Origin: Corynebacterium sp.
Lineage (GTDB): Bacteria; Actinomycetota; Actinomycetes; Mycobacteriales; Mycobacteriaceae
Assembly (NCBI RefSeq): GCF_030530965.1
Contig: NZ_JAUMTY010000001.1
Location: forward strand, 34,623-98,622
Length of the DNA: 64,000 bases
Direction of reading: 5' to 3'
The notes under the pieces are model-generated. The model saw only the letters and a list, made by a program, of their open reading frames with translations, did not search any database and was not told the origin of the DNA. Shown piece after piece: positions 56,070 to 64,000 of this stretch. Numbering within the stretch: position 1 is the stretch's first letter; every line of letters begins with the position of its first letter. The position numbers and the translations under genes were made by a program.

Positions 56070-57008
56070 CTACTTCCACGTCATCGCGCGCTGATTCTTC
56101 TGAACGATCGACGTCCCGCCCGCCGTTGAGTTTTTCTCGGGTGCGGGCGACTTGTCGTCAGACTGTCCGCTGGTGTCGCCGGCATAGGTCGTGATCGTCG
56201 TGGTGTCGATGGAGCCCTTGACCGGAATCGGTTTTGTCAGGTCAACAGTGACTGTGCCAACGTGGGTGCTGGTTGACGAGTCCTTGACATCCAGCGAGCC
56301 CTTCGTACCGGAGGGCACATCAGGTGCTTCCGAGAGAGAGAGGGACGTGGTGCTAGGGCGTTGTTGAACGCTGGCGTCGAGTTCGACGGTATTGCCGTCA
56401 TGCTTCTTCAGGGTGTAGGTAATCGTTTTCACTGCAGGTGAAGGGTCGTTTACTTTAATCCGGACATCCCATTGAGCCCCGATGCCCACCGGATCAGTGG
56501 GGAACACGACGGGGGTAGAGAGGTATTGCGTGAGCGCGCGTTCAATGGAGGCACGCGCAGTTTCTGTCGCCTTCTCAGGGGCAGTGAAAGTTGCTTCAGA
56601 TTTAATGCCGGTGGGGGAATTATTCGTTTTCAGCGTGAACCCTTGGGCGGTCGCAATATCGGAATTGAGCTTGTCGTTAGACCCAGTCGGTTTTCCGAGT
56701 GTGATGGTGTCGCGTTTCGCGGTGTAGGGCAGCGTCATTGTCGTGGACGCCACGTCCGGCACCTTGTCGGCATTGGTTTCCTGCCCGAACCCTTGTGTCA
56801 CGTCCATCGTTCCGTGCTGGTCAGAGTCACTGAGGTTATATGTGAGCTTCGACTGCGGTTGTTCCCCCGGGTTTGTCACAGTGACGACGGTTGCCTCCAG
56901 GTTCACGGTGGCGGAATTCTGTTTTTTAGCGTCGTTACTATCTGAGCCACAACCTGTCGCGAATAAGAGGAGTACGGCACTTCCAGCGGCAGCGATTCGA
57001 CGGAGCAT
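56070..57008 (-). CDS. secreted lipoprotein of unknown function (DUF6263-like)
   Basis: 312 residues from ATG 57008, which gives a short lipoprotein signal: basic RR, hydrophobic IAAAGSAVLLLFATG and Cys at residue 19 followed by GSDSND. A frame open to 57122 would cross the lspA promoter. The mature part is beta-rich with Thr/Ser and repeating YTL/YNL segments and ends in a Ser/Asp/Lys-rich tail. It resembles Corynebacterium lipoproteins annotated as DUF6263; no enzyme motif seen. It is divergent from lspA, the lipoprotein signal peptidase. Confidence 0.7.
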   Translation of the reverse strand: MLRRIAAAGSAVLLLFATGCGSDSNDAKKQNSATVNLEATVVTVTNPGEQPQSKLTYNLSDSDQHGTMDVTQGFGQETNADKVPDVASTTMTLPYTAKRDTITLGKPTGSNDKLNSDIATAQGFTLKTNNSPTGIKSEATFTAPEKATETARASIERALTQYLSTPVVFPTDPVGIGAQWDVRIKVNDPSPAVKTITYTLKKHDGNTVELDASVQQRPSTTSLSLSEAPDVPSGTKGSLDVKDSSTSTHVGTVTVDLTKPIPVKGSIDTTTITTYAGDTSGQSDDKSPAPEKNSTAGGTSIVQKNQRAMTWK

Positions 57009-57083
57009 GACATTCACGCCGTCAATTTTACCGACGACCCTGGACATGGCGTAGCGGCATGGGGTGATAGGGCGACACTCCGT

Positions 57084-57089
57084 TACTAT
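57084..57089 (+). promoter_or_regulatory. -10 hexamer of a leaderless lspA transcript
   Basis: TACTAT, 7 bases, then GTG at 57097. An ATG at 57088 lies inside the hexamer itself. No ribosome site is present. Confidence 0.45.
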
Positions 57090-57096
57090 GGTCTGC

Positions 57097-57564
57097 GTGA
57101 ATCGATGGATTGTCCTGGGCATCGTGACGGCGGTGGCGATTGTTGATCAACTGGTGAAATCGCTCCTTGTGGCGGTTCTTACACCCGGACACGCGTATAC
57201 GATCATTCCGGGTTTTCGTCTGTACCTCATCCGTAATTCGGGGGCAGCCTTTAGTATGGGCAGCAGTGCAACGATCGTGTTCACCGTGATCCAGGTCCTC
57301 GCCGTCATTGCCGTGCTGGTGTGGGCCCCACGCATGAAGGCGAGGTGGGAAACTCTAGCCTTCGGACTGATTGGTGGCGGTGCGCTGGGTAATCTTCTGG
57401 ATCGCCTGTTTCGGAGTCCCGGTTTCGGTGTCGGGCACGTGGTGGACTTCATTTCGGTGGGTCGTTTCGCAATTTTCAATCTGGCAGATTCGGCGATCAC
57501 CATTGGTGTGGTGCTTTATATTGCTGGGGTTCTCTTCGGTGGTAGACAGAGAGAAGCGCAATAA
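57097..57564 (+). CDS. lspA: lipoprotein signal peptidase (signal peptidase II)
   Basis: 155 residues from GTG 57097. Four membrane segments; active-site region LGNLLDRLFRSPGFGVGHVVDF and IFNLADSAITIG supply the two catalytic Asp residues; LYLIRNSGAAFSMG is the conserved loop. Removes signal peptides from prolipoproteins in the membrane. ATG 57088 is the alternative start. Only 7 bases separate it from the rluD-type gene, the order found in many bacteria. Confidence 0.95.
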   Translation: MNRWIVLGIVTAVAIVDQLVKSLLVAVLTPGHAYTIIPGFRLYLIRNSGAAFSMGSSATIVFTVIQVLAVIAVLVWAPRMKARWETLAFGLIGGGALGNLLDRLFRSPGFGVGHVVDFISVGRFAIFNLADSAITIGVVLYIAGVLFGGRQREAQ

Positions 57565-57571
57565 TAGGTAG

Positions 57572-58525
57572 GTGAGTGAAATAATGCGTGATTCTCGGCG
57601 CATGCCTGTTCCCGTGGGGCTTGACGGTCTCCGCGTCGATTCGGGCTTGTCAAAACTGCTCGGCCTATCTCGCACGGTTGTTGCCGATCTCGCATCATCG
57701 GGAGACATTCTTATCGACGGCGTTCCGGCGTCGAAGTCCGATCGCTTGACGACGGATTCGTGGTTGGATGTCACTCTGCCGGAGTCGCGATCGATCGCAG
57801 ATGAGCCTGCTCGTGAGGTTGAGGGCATGGACATTCTGTACAGCGATAGCGACGTCATCGTCGTTGATAAGCCGGTGGGGGTGGCTGCTCATCCGACGAT
57901 GGGGTGGGATGGCCCCACTGTGACCTCAGGACTGCGTGCCGCTGGATTTCGCGTGTCGACGTCGGGGCCGCCGGAGAGGCAAGGCATTGTCCAGCGCCTT
58001 GATGTAGGTACGTCCGGGGTGATGATCGTTGCGGCGTCGGAGCGAGCGTATTCGCTGCTCAAGCAGGCTTTTCGGGATCGCACCGTCGATAAGACGTACC
58101 ATGCCCTGGTCCAAGGACATCCGGATCCGACGGTGGGCACGATTGATGCGCCTATCGCTCGGCATCCTGGTGCAGGGTGGAAGTTCGCTGTCCGTTCGGA
58201 TGGCAAACGAGCGGTGACGCATTATTCGACCATGGAGGCTTTTCGGGAAGCGACGTTGGTGTCGGTTCATCTCGAAACGGGGCGGACGCATCAGATCCGC
58301 GTCCACTTTTCTGCGCTGCATCACCCGTGTTGCGGTGACCCGATGTATGGGTCTGATCCGAAGTTGACGGAGCATTTGGGCCTGTCACGGCAGTGGCTCC
58401 ATGCGGTTTCGCTAGGTTTTACCCATCCTGATGGCCATTACATGGTGGTGGAATCCCCGTATCCTGCGGATTTGGATCACGCTTTAACCACGCTCCGGCG
58501 TGATAACGGGATGCTTGATGGATAG
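57572..58525 (+). CDS. RluA-family 23S rRNA pseudouridine synthase (RluD-like)
   Basis: 317 residues. N-terminal S4 domain ([32 protein letters not shown]), then the catalytic domain with [16 protein letters not shown], the active-site Asp in [13 protein letters not shown], and [12 protein letters not shown]. Isomerises uridine to pseudouridine in large-subunit rRNA. Which site is modified cannot be told apart from sequence. Start at GTG 57572; ATG 57584 possible. Its last 8 bases overlap the next gene. Confidence 0.92.
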   Translation: MSEIMRDSRRMPVPVGLDGLRVDSGLSKLLGLSRTVVADLASSGDILIDGVPASKSDRLTTDSWLDVTLPESRSIADEPAREVEGMDILYSDSDVIVVDKPVGVAAHPTMGWDGPTVTSGLRAAGFRVSTSGPPERQGIVQRLDVGTSGVMIVAASERAYSLLKQAFRDRTVDKTYHALVQGHPDPTVGTIDAPIARHPGAGWKFAVRSDGKRAVTHYSTMEAFREATLVSVHLETGRTHQIRVHFSALHHPCCGDPMYGSDPKLTEHLGLSRQWLHAVSLGFTHPDGHYMVVESPYPADLDHALTTLRRDNGMLDG

Positions 58526-59627
58526 CCACAACCGTCATAGCTATGGCTCACGCAGTCACAACCGGCACAGCCGTGGATCCACATCGCGACGTTCTGGATC
58601 GGCGTCATGGGTTCCAGGTGCAGGGCGTTCGTCGTCGCGTTCCTCCGTGAAGGCCAATGAGTCGTCATCGTCTAGTGCTTCTCCATCTACGCAGCCGTCA
58701 TCCTCGTCGTCTCAATCCGCCTCGTCTCCTTCGACGGCTCCTACGTCGAATGTTTCTTCGTCTCCTTCGTCGACCGCTTTTTCCTCGTCGACAAGCCGTA
58801 TTAACTGGGGAGCTCAACGCCCCGGTTCCGTTGCTAAAGAGCCGTTATCTGAAGTCTCAGGCCAGCGTCGGGATCAGACGTCGGAGGTCAGCTCTGCAAA
58901 GGCTGCTGGTGAGCGCAGCATGGGATGGAATATTGCTGCCCTAGTGGCAGTCGGCCTGTTGGTGACCGTTTTTATCATTATGATGGTCCGTCCGGATACG
59001 ACTTCATCGACCATGGCGATCAATGGCGACACGCTTGGCCCCGAGGATGAAACGATGTCGCAGTATCAACAGCGTTCGGATGCGACGCTGCAGTCTGAGA
59101 CCGCTGAGAGTGGCAAAGCGAATAATGGTTCGGATAGTACGGGACACCAGAAGTCGTCCGGTCGGGGAGCGAAAGATAGCAAACACTGGGCATTAGTGAC
59201 CTTTAATCCGCCTACGACGCCCGCCAGAGCAGCGGAAGCCTTGGAAGGCAGCAACGTCAGAGTGGGGTCGGTGTTGGTAGGGCCGGGGGTGGTTTCCGGG
59301 ATTCCCAATCCGACTCCCGGGTATCCGCTGGAGAAACTATTTTCTGACCAGGTGCAGTGGGCCAATGAGCTCGAAGACACGTCAAACGACGACGAGCTCC
59401 CCGGTGTCATTGTGTATGGGACATTGGATCAGCTCCGGGCTATCCGCAAGAAGACGTTTGCTGTGGAAGCGCTGCCTTCCGATGCCGTGTGGGGACGGAT
59501 CGGAGTAAGGAATCCTGCTATCGCGGGCCTTGAGGATATCCCGGGTTCGTCTCAAGATTCGGCGACATCCCAGGATGATGTGAACCCCATTACTCTTCCT
59601 TCACCCACTGGTGATCGTCGTCTGTAA
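58518..59627 (+). CDS. serine-rich single-pass membrane protein, function unknown
   Basis: 369 residues from ATG 58518, overlapping the pseudouridine synthase gene by 8 bases. The N-terminal ~135 residues are cytoplasmic low complexity: Ser/His/Arg repeats (SHNRHS twice) and long Ser/Pro/Thr runs. One membrane segment ([21 protein letters not shown], ~143-163) leads to an outside part with a Ser/Gly linker and a compact domain from [21 protein letters not shown] to [18 protein letters not shown] do not recognise this domain. The reading frame is clean and codon use resembles the neighbours. Confidence 0.75.
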   Translation: MDSHNRHSYGSRSHNRHSRGSTSRRSGSASWVPGAGRSSSRSSVKANESSSSSASPSTQPSSSSSQSASSPSTAPTSNVSSSPSSTAFSSSTSRINWGAQRPGSVAKEPLSEVSGQRRDQTSEVSSAKAAGERSMGWNIAALVAVGLLVTVFIIMMVRPDTTSSTMAINGDTLGPEDETMSQYQQRSDATLQSETAESGKANNGSDSTGHQKSSGRGAKDSKHWALVTFNPPTTPARAAEALEGSNVRVGSVLVGPGVVSGIPNPTPGYPLEKLFSDQVQWANELEDTSNDDELPGVIVYGTLDQLRAIRKKTFAVEALPSDAVWGRIGVRNPAIAGLEDIPGSSQDSATSQDDVNPITLPSPTGDRRL

Positions 59628-59645
59628 AGAGTCTTAGGTCTCCGC

Positions 59646-59651
59646 TACCAT
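59646..59651 (+). promoter_or_regulatory. -10 hexamer of a leaderless rarD transcript
   Basis: TACCAT, 7 bases, then GTG at 59659; no ribosome site. Confidence 0.5.
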
Positions 59652-59658
59652 CATTCAC

Positions 59659-60537
59659 GTGTTATGGGCCTGGGCATGTTACGTGTTGTGGGGACTGTTC
59701 CCTGCGTTCTTTCCTCTTCTCAAACCGGCGTCGCCTCTGGAAATCTTGGCGCACCGATTTGTATGGACCCTCGTTTTCATGCTCGCCATTGTGCTGTTCA
59801 GCGGACAGTTCAAGAAACTACTAAGGATTCCTTGGCGAGTGTGGGCGACGGTGTTTGCCGCCGCGGTACTCATCGCAGTGAACTGGGGAACCTACATTGT
59901 GGCGGTCAATTCGGACCACGTCGCCGATGCCGCGCTGGGCTACTTCATTAACCCGCTAGTCAGCGTTCTTCTTGGGGTATTTTTCTTGGCGGAACGGCTC
60001 CGTCCGTTGCAGTGGCTATCCGTCGGAATTGCCGTGGTAGCAGTAGCTGTTCTCACCGTGGACCTGGGACATCCTCCCGTTATCTCCTTGGCCCTCGCGT
60101 TCAGTTTTGGCTTCTATGGCTTGCTGAAAAAACGAGTTCCTCTGACCCCAATGATTTCTCTGACGTGTGAAACGTTGTGTATCGCGCCAGTTGCGATCGT
60201 GTATTTGCTCGTTTTGGGCCAGCAACACGACGGAACATTCACCTCAGAGGGAGTCGGCCACACCTTATTGCTGATGACAGCCGGGATCGTCACCGCCGTG
60301 CCCTTGCTGCTCTTTGGGTACGCGGCCCAGCAGATTTCACTAACATCCTTGGGAATGCTGCAGTATCTCACTCCCGTTTTGCAGATGCTGTGGGCCGTTT
60401 TCGTGACACAGGAATCGTTCAGCCTTGGCCGGTGGCTCGGGTTCATCATTATTTGGATTAGCGTTGGATTCTTCGTCACAGACTTGGCGTTGATGTCACG
60501 CAAACGGGCACATCGCGTGCGTGCCGCGTCGTCGTAA
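59659..60537 (+). CDS. rarD: RarD-family EamA transporter
   Basis: 292 residues, ten membrane segments in two EamA halves. N-terminus YVLWGLFPAFFPLLKPASPLEILAHRFVWTL and AVLIAVNWGTYIVAVNSDHVADAALGYFINPL are typical of RarD (chloramphenicol-sensitive protein) rather than other EamA carriers. Substrate unknown; probably a small-molecule exporter in the cytoplasmic membrane. Convergent with the deaminase-like gene. Confidence 0.9.
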   Translation: MLWAWACYVLWGLFPAFFPLLKPASPLEILAHRFVWTLVFMLAIVLFSGQFKKLLRIPWRVWATVFAAAVLIAVNWGTYIVAVNSDHVADAALGYFINPLVSVLLGVFFLAERLRPLQWLSVGIAVVAVAVLTVDLGHPPVISLALAFSFGFYGLLKKRVPLTPMISLTCETLCIAPVAIVYLLVLGQQHDGTFTSEGVGHTLLLMTAGIVTAVPLLLFGYAAQQISLTSLGMLQYLTPVLQMLWAVFVTQESFSLGRWLGFIIIWISVGFFVTDLALMSRKRAHRVRAASS

Positions 60538-60544
60538 TTTTCGC

Positions 60545-60573
60545 GGGAAGGGGCCTTCGGGTGAAGGCCTCCC
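60545..60573. terminator. hairpin between convergent rarD and the deaminase-like gene
   Basis: GGCCTTC (60552-60558) pairs with GAAGGCC (60563-60569), extended by flanking GGG/CCC. It fills the 38-base convergent gap; only ATTT follows on the plus strand, so it is a weak terminator at best, perhaps used from both sides. Confidence 0.5.
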
Positions 60574-60575
60574 AT

Positions 60576-62072
60576 TTAAAAGGCGAAACCTTCACCGCGA
60601 TACGTCGTCCATGTATCGACGACTTCTCCACCGGATACCACTAGAACCGAGTTCGTCCATTCCATCGCCTCTCCGGCTTTGGCATGACGGAGCCAGACCT
60701 TGTCGCCAATGGCCAAGCCATCGCTGGCGGGGCCGATCAGTGCAGTTTGGACTTCTCCGGCACCCTCTCGCGGAGCGAATTCCAGTTCTGCGGGGAAGTC
60801 GATGACAGGGAGTTTGTCGTGGCTAGGGGTTCCCGACGCGACACGCCCTCCGCCAGCCACGACGATGATTCCTTTGCCGGGCCGTCGGATAACGGGTAAT
60901 ACGAACCAGCAGGCCGGGTGGGGTTGGAAACTGCGAAAATGATCGAGTAGGCCAGGGCCGATGAGTCCAGAACCAGCGGCAATTTCCGTCACAGCGCTTT
61001 CGGTTCCCGTCGACTCCAATGATCCGGTGCCGCCACCGTTGACGAACTCTAACTGATCGAGGCCCGCGGACATTAGGGCGAAATCGACGCCGTTGACAAT
61101 TTCTTGTCGTCGGCTCGCAATTTCACCGCGGGACAGCGACTGCATAATTCGTCGCATCGTCGGCCGGACACCAGTTCCCGCGTCGCCTTCGTCGGAAATC
61201 TGACTCTCGAAGGCAAGGATGCCGACGACCTTCATGTTCTTTCGTCCCCAGATTTCTTTGACGAAGGATTGCGCGTCGCGGATTCCATGGATGGGGGAGC
61301 GGAGTGCTCCGATTCGGAGCGAAAAGTCCTTGTCAATGGGCTGCGTTGTCCACAGTTTTGTCGCTTCTCCCGAAGACAGCCCGGGAATGTACATGCCACG
61401 CCCAATCACGAGGGCAGCATCGACATCTAGACAGATGCGGAGTTCATGGCGATTCTCGGGATCGGTCACCGAATCGAGAAAATTGAGGTGCTCGGGCGAA
61501 TCCGCAGTGAGTGTGATGGCGCGTGCGAGTTGTTCGTCATTAGCAATCTCGTGCAAGGCATCTTTATCCGTGGAAGGGGAACCCACGAGTACGTCATCTG
61601 TTACCCCGTCTTTCACGAGCCAAATGGCTTCCTGGAGAGAATAGGCCTGTACACCCGAAAACCCCGGTTGAGCGAGGGCTTCCTTGATCGCGTTCTTCAT
61701 CCTGAGAGACTTACTGCTCACACGTATCGGTGTGCCATTGGATCGCGTCACCATGTCTTTGGCATTGGCACGGAAAGCATCCAAATCCAGCACCGTGAGC
61801 GGAGCACTGTACCGTGCAACGGCCTCGCGCACCTTTTGAGGAACGCCATAGTTATGGTGATAGACACTGCTTTGTGGAGCACTGGGGCGTAAACCATCTT
61901 TCATCGTCTCGACGATGACTCCGCCGCTTTTCCTCGCGCGCTCCGTGGCATCGTCTGCTGCAGAGAAGGCAGAGTTTAACCGACGCTTTGCTGCAGTGAA
62001 CGCGTTGGACAATCGCGTTGATGCTTCACTGTTCGATTGCGACGGGGACGGTGTTGATTTCGGGGAGTTCAT
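60576..62072 (-). CDS. PLP-dependent amino acid deaminase/aldolase-like protein (alanine racemase N-domain)
   Basis: 498 residues. After ~75 hydrophilic residues comes a fold-type III barrel: PLTVLDLDAFRANAKDMV then the PLP lysine in RVSSKSLRMKNAI (~120), GVQAYSLQEAIWL and FVNGGGTGSLEST for the phosphate site. The C-terminal beta domain ends AMEWTNSVLVVSGGEVVDTWTTYRGEG. This matches the group of D-threonine aldolase / D-serine deaminase-like proteins of Actinobacteria. Substrate not known; likely a D-amino or hydroxy amino acid in the cytoplasm. It shares a 301-base divergent gap with dnaE. Confidence 0.83.
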   Translation of the reverse strand: MNSPKSTPSPSQSNSEASTRLSNAFTAAKRRLNSAFSAADDATERARKSGGVIVETMKDGLRPSAPQSSVYHHNYGVPQKVREAVARYSAPLTVLDLDAFRANAKDMVTRSNGTPIRVSSKSLRMKNAIKEALAQPGFSGVQAYSLQEAIWLVKDGVTDDVLVGSPSTDKDALHEIANDEQLARAITLTADSPEHLNFLDSVTDPENRHELRICLDVDAALVIGRGMYIPGLSSGEATKLWTTQPIDKDFSLRIGALRSPIHGIRDAQSFVKEIWGRKNMKVVGILAFESQISDEGDAGTGVRPTMRRIMQSLSRGEIASRRQEIVNGVDFALMSAGLDQLEFVNGGGTGSLESTGTESAVTEIAAGSGLIGPGLLDHFRSFQPHPACWFVLPVIRRPGKGIIVVAGGGRVASGTPSHDKLPVIDFPAELEFAPREGAGEVQTALIGPASDGLAIGDKVWLRHAKAGEAMEWTNSVLVVSGGEVVDTWTTYRGEGFAF

Positions 62073-62207
62073 GACGCCCTGCTTTCGTTCGGGTTGCTTT
62101 CACGGGTCGATGGTGTACATGTGTGCTCTACCGTCGGGAGCCTCTCGCAGACCGTGCGTTGGAAAGACACTCACGGCGCAGTGACGACTCTGTGACGGAA
62201 ACTGTGA

Positions 62208-62223
62208 AGTGATAGCAGTCACA
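62208..62223. promoter_or_regulatory. GlxR-like box
   Basis: AGTGA-TAGCAG-TCACA differs from TGTGA-N6-TCACA at one arm position. It lies 136 bases before the deaminase-like start and 151 before dnaE; the former is the likelier target. Confidence 0.45.
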
Positions 62224-62360
62224 TTAACGGTTCTTGGAGTAGAGCGTGCGGTTTTTCTCGAAAAGACGGCAAATGCTCCAGAGAGAAGACCTATCGACGA
62301 GGGTGACGTCGCCACAAAAATGCCCTGACCTGGACACTCGACCACGCTAGAAATGCCCCC

Positions 62361-62366
62361 TATGAT
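62361..62366 (+). promoter_or_regulatory. -10 hexamer of a leaderless dnaE transcript
   Basis: TATGAT, 7 bases, then ATG at 62374, with no ribosome site. Confidence 0.5.
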
Positions 62367-62373
62367 CGCGAAC

Positions 62374-64000
62374 ATGGCCAATTCTTCCTTTGTTCACCTG
62401 CATAACCACACCGAGTATTCAATGCTCGACGGAATGGCCAAGGTTGACCTGCTGGTGGATGAAGTAAAACGGCAGAACATGCCGGCAGTCGGAATGACCG
62501 ACCACGGCAACATGTTCGGATCCGACGCTTTCTACCGCGCCATGACGGCGAACGACATCAAGCCCATTATTGGCGTCGAGTGCTATATGGCCCCCGATTC
62601 CCGCTTCAATAAAAAGCGCGTTCGGTGGGGTGAAGCCCACCAGAAGCGTGACGACGTGTCAGCCTCGGGCGCCTACCTGCACCAAACGATGATCGCGGAG
62701 AATGCCACCGGACTGAAAAACCTCTTTTACCTGTCCTCCATGGCGTCCTATGAGGGGCAGCTTGGTAAATGGCCTCGCATGGATGCCGAGCTGATCGCAG
62801 AGCATTCCGAAGGGATCATTGCCACGACGGCGTGCCCGTCGGGTGAAGTCCAAACCCGCCTCCGGCTCGGGCAGTTCGACGAAGCCCTCAAAGCGGCCGC
62901 CAAATGGCAGGACATTTACGGGAAAGACAATTATTTCCTCGAGCTCATGGACCACGGCATCGAGATCGAGCAGCGGGTCCGTAATGAGCTATTAGAAATT
63001 GGCCGAAAGCTCAACATCCCTCCGCTGGTGACGAACGATTGCCACTATGTCACCAAGGATCAGGCCCGGTCACACGAAGTGATGCTCTGTGTGCAAACAG
63101 GTTCGACGATGAACGAACCCACCTTGGACCAAGGCGGTAACCGCTTTGCCTTCAACGGTGATGGCTACTACCTGAAATCGGCCCGGGAGATGCGAGATAC
63201 GTGGGACGACATGGTTCCTGGCGGGTGTGATAACACCCTGCTTATCGCCGAGCGCGTCGGGGATTACAGCGAAATTTGGGAGCCCCACACCCACGACCGG
63301 ATGCCGAAATACGACGTCCCAGAGGGCTACACGCCGACGTCGTGGCTCACCCACGAAGTGGAACAAGGTCTGAAAAAGCGCTTCGAGGGCCAGCCTGTTC
63401 CGCAGGAGTACACCGATCGGGCCAAGTACGAAATCGGCGTCATCGATTTCAAGGGCTACCCCAGCTACTTCCTCGTCGTGGCCGATCTGATCAAGCACGC
63501 GCGCCGGGTTGGTATTCGCGTGGGGCCCGGCCGTGGTTCAGCCGCAGGGTCCCTGGTTGCGTACGCGTTGACTATTACGAATATCGATCCGCTCCAGCAC
63601 GGATTGCTGTTCGAGCGATTTCTTAACCCTGAGCGCCCGTCGGCACCTGATATCGATATCGACTTCGACGATCGCCGCCGCGGTGAGATGATCCGCTACG
63701 CCGCAGATAACTGGGGTGAGGACAAGGTCGCCCAGGTTATTACCTTCGGCACGGTGAAGACGAAGCAGGCGTTGAAGGACTCTGCTCGCGCGCACTTCGG
63801 GCAACCGGGTTTCCAAATGGCGGAGCGGATCACGAAGGCTCTGCCGGCGCCGATCATGGCGAAGGACATTCCTTTGTCCGGCATCGTCGATCCGGAGCAT
63901 CCTCGCTACAGTGAGGCCGCTGAGGTCCGCCAGCTCATCGAAACTGATCCCGATGTGAAGAAGATTTTCGACACGGCTCGGGGGCTTGAAGGCGTCGTCC
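62374..64000 (+). CDS. dnaE: DNA polymerase III alpha subunit, 3' end outside window
   Basis: The first 542 codons of a gene that normally encodes ~1180 residues. The N-terminal PHP domain is plain: [30 protein letters not shown], then [13 protein letters not shown]. The polymerase core begins with [21 protein letters not shown] and carries catalytic acidic residues in [12 protein letters not shown]. This is the replicative DnaE1 type. An in-frame ATG at 62362 is possible, but a TATGAT hexamer overlaps it, which favours a leaderless message from 62374. Confidence 0.96.
   Translation, partial: MANSSFVHLHNHTEYSMLDGMAKVDLLVDEVKRQNMPAVGMTDHGNMFGSDAFYRAMTANDIKPIIGVECYMAPDSRFNKKRVRWGEAHQKRDDVSASGAYLHQTMIAENATGLKNLFYLSSMASYEGQLGKWPRMDAELIAEHSEGIIATTACPSGEVQTRLRLGQFDEALKAAAKWQDIYGKDNYFLELMDHGIEIEQRVRNELLEIGRKLNIPPLVTNDCHYVTKDQARSHEVMLCVQTGSTMNEPTLDQGGNRFAFNGDGYYLKSAREMRDTWDDMVPGGCDNTLLIAERVGDYSEIWEPHTHDRMPKYDVPEGYTPTSWLTHEVEQGLKKRFEGQPVPQEYTDRAKYEIGVIDFKGYPSYFLVVADLIKHARRVGIRVGPGRGSAAGSLVAYALTITNIDPLQHGLLFERFLNPERPSAPDIDIDFDDRRRGEMIRYAADNWGEDKVAQVITFGTVKTKQALKDSARAHFGQPGFQMAERITKALPAPIMAKDIPLSGIVDPEHPRYSEAAEVRQLIETDPDVKKIFDTARGLEGVV

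Larger units (their letters stand above)
62073..62373. other. 301-base divergent region before dnaE
   Basis: Contains a near-perfect GlxR-type palindrome (62208-62223) and the dnaE -10 hexamer (62361-62366). No ribosome-linked open frame was seen. Confidence 0.6.

Noticed and set aside
58640..58800. Possible tandem repeat in the Ser-rich coding region
   Set aside because: The pattern comes from low-complexity TCG/TCT serine codons and not from exact repeat units.

Overview
The window looks like chromosomal core sequence of a Corynebacterium (order Mycobacteriales), probably a lipophilic species close to C. kroppenstedtii. The genus call rests on several things seen together: a dcw cluster that lacks ftsA and continues into pgeF-yggS-sepF-yggT-divIVA; a PknL kinase with PASTA repeats divergent from an Rv2175c-type DNA-binding protein; PimB and MptA-type lipoglycan mannosyltransferases; a DnaQ/UvrC-like fusion protein; and GlxR- and LexA-type boxes. 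The species guess is inference. No tRNA, rRNA, CRISPR array, transposase or prophage gene was seen.

Region 1 (1-7.2 kb): a minus-strand exonuclease/GIY-YIG protein that runs off the left edge, then two secreted NlpC/P60 peptidoglycan hydrolases, PimB, a ROK sugar kinase and a PlsC-type acyltransferase. The first hydrolase has a long leader that resembles a c-di-AMP (ydaO-class) riboswitch, with a perfect GlxR box further upstream.

Region 2 (7.3-25.9 kb): lipoglycan and isoprenoid genes. On the minus strand lie a membrane acyltransferase and two GT87 mannosyltransferases, a 1036-residue fusion of two GT-C glycosyltransferases, pknL, and a tightly coupled idsA-crtI-mptA operon. RNase AS, class II DAHP synthase, the Rv2175c homologue and metF are on the plus strand, and a GNAT acetyltransferase closes the block.

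Region 3 (26-49.9 kb): a SAV_6107-type HEPN protein near a LexA box, a DUF3040 membrane protein, then the cell-division and wall cluster: mraZ, rsmH, ftsL, ftsI, murE, murF, mraY, murD, ftsW, murG, murC, ftsQ, ftsZ, pgeF, yggS, sepF, yggT, divIVA and a small membrane protein. mraZ is preceded by three TGGGN boxes at a 10-base period, and a second, inverted pair lies about 360 bases further upstream. divIVA has a strongly structured leader.

Region 4 (49.9-64 kb): an ileS gene behind a translational T-box riboswitch with an ultrashort Stem I, dinB, asparaginase, a lipoprotein, lspA, a RluA-type pseudouridine synthase, an orphan serine-rich membrane protein, rarD, a PLP-dependent amino-acid deaminase-like protein, and the start of dnaE, which runs off the right edge.

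A recurring feature is a TANNNT hexamer 6-8 bases upstream of an ATG or GTG that has no Shine-Dalgarno sequence (pimB, a GT87 gene, RNase AS, aroG, the Rv2175c homologue, metF, lspA, rarD, dnaE). This suggests many leaderless transcripts. The most interesting signals here are regulatory (two riboswitch-like leaders, the structured divIVA leader, the second MraZ-type site, the LexA box by the HEPN gene) rather than a new multigene system.
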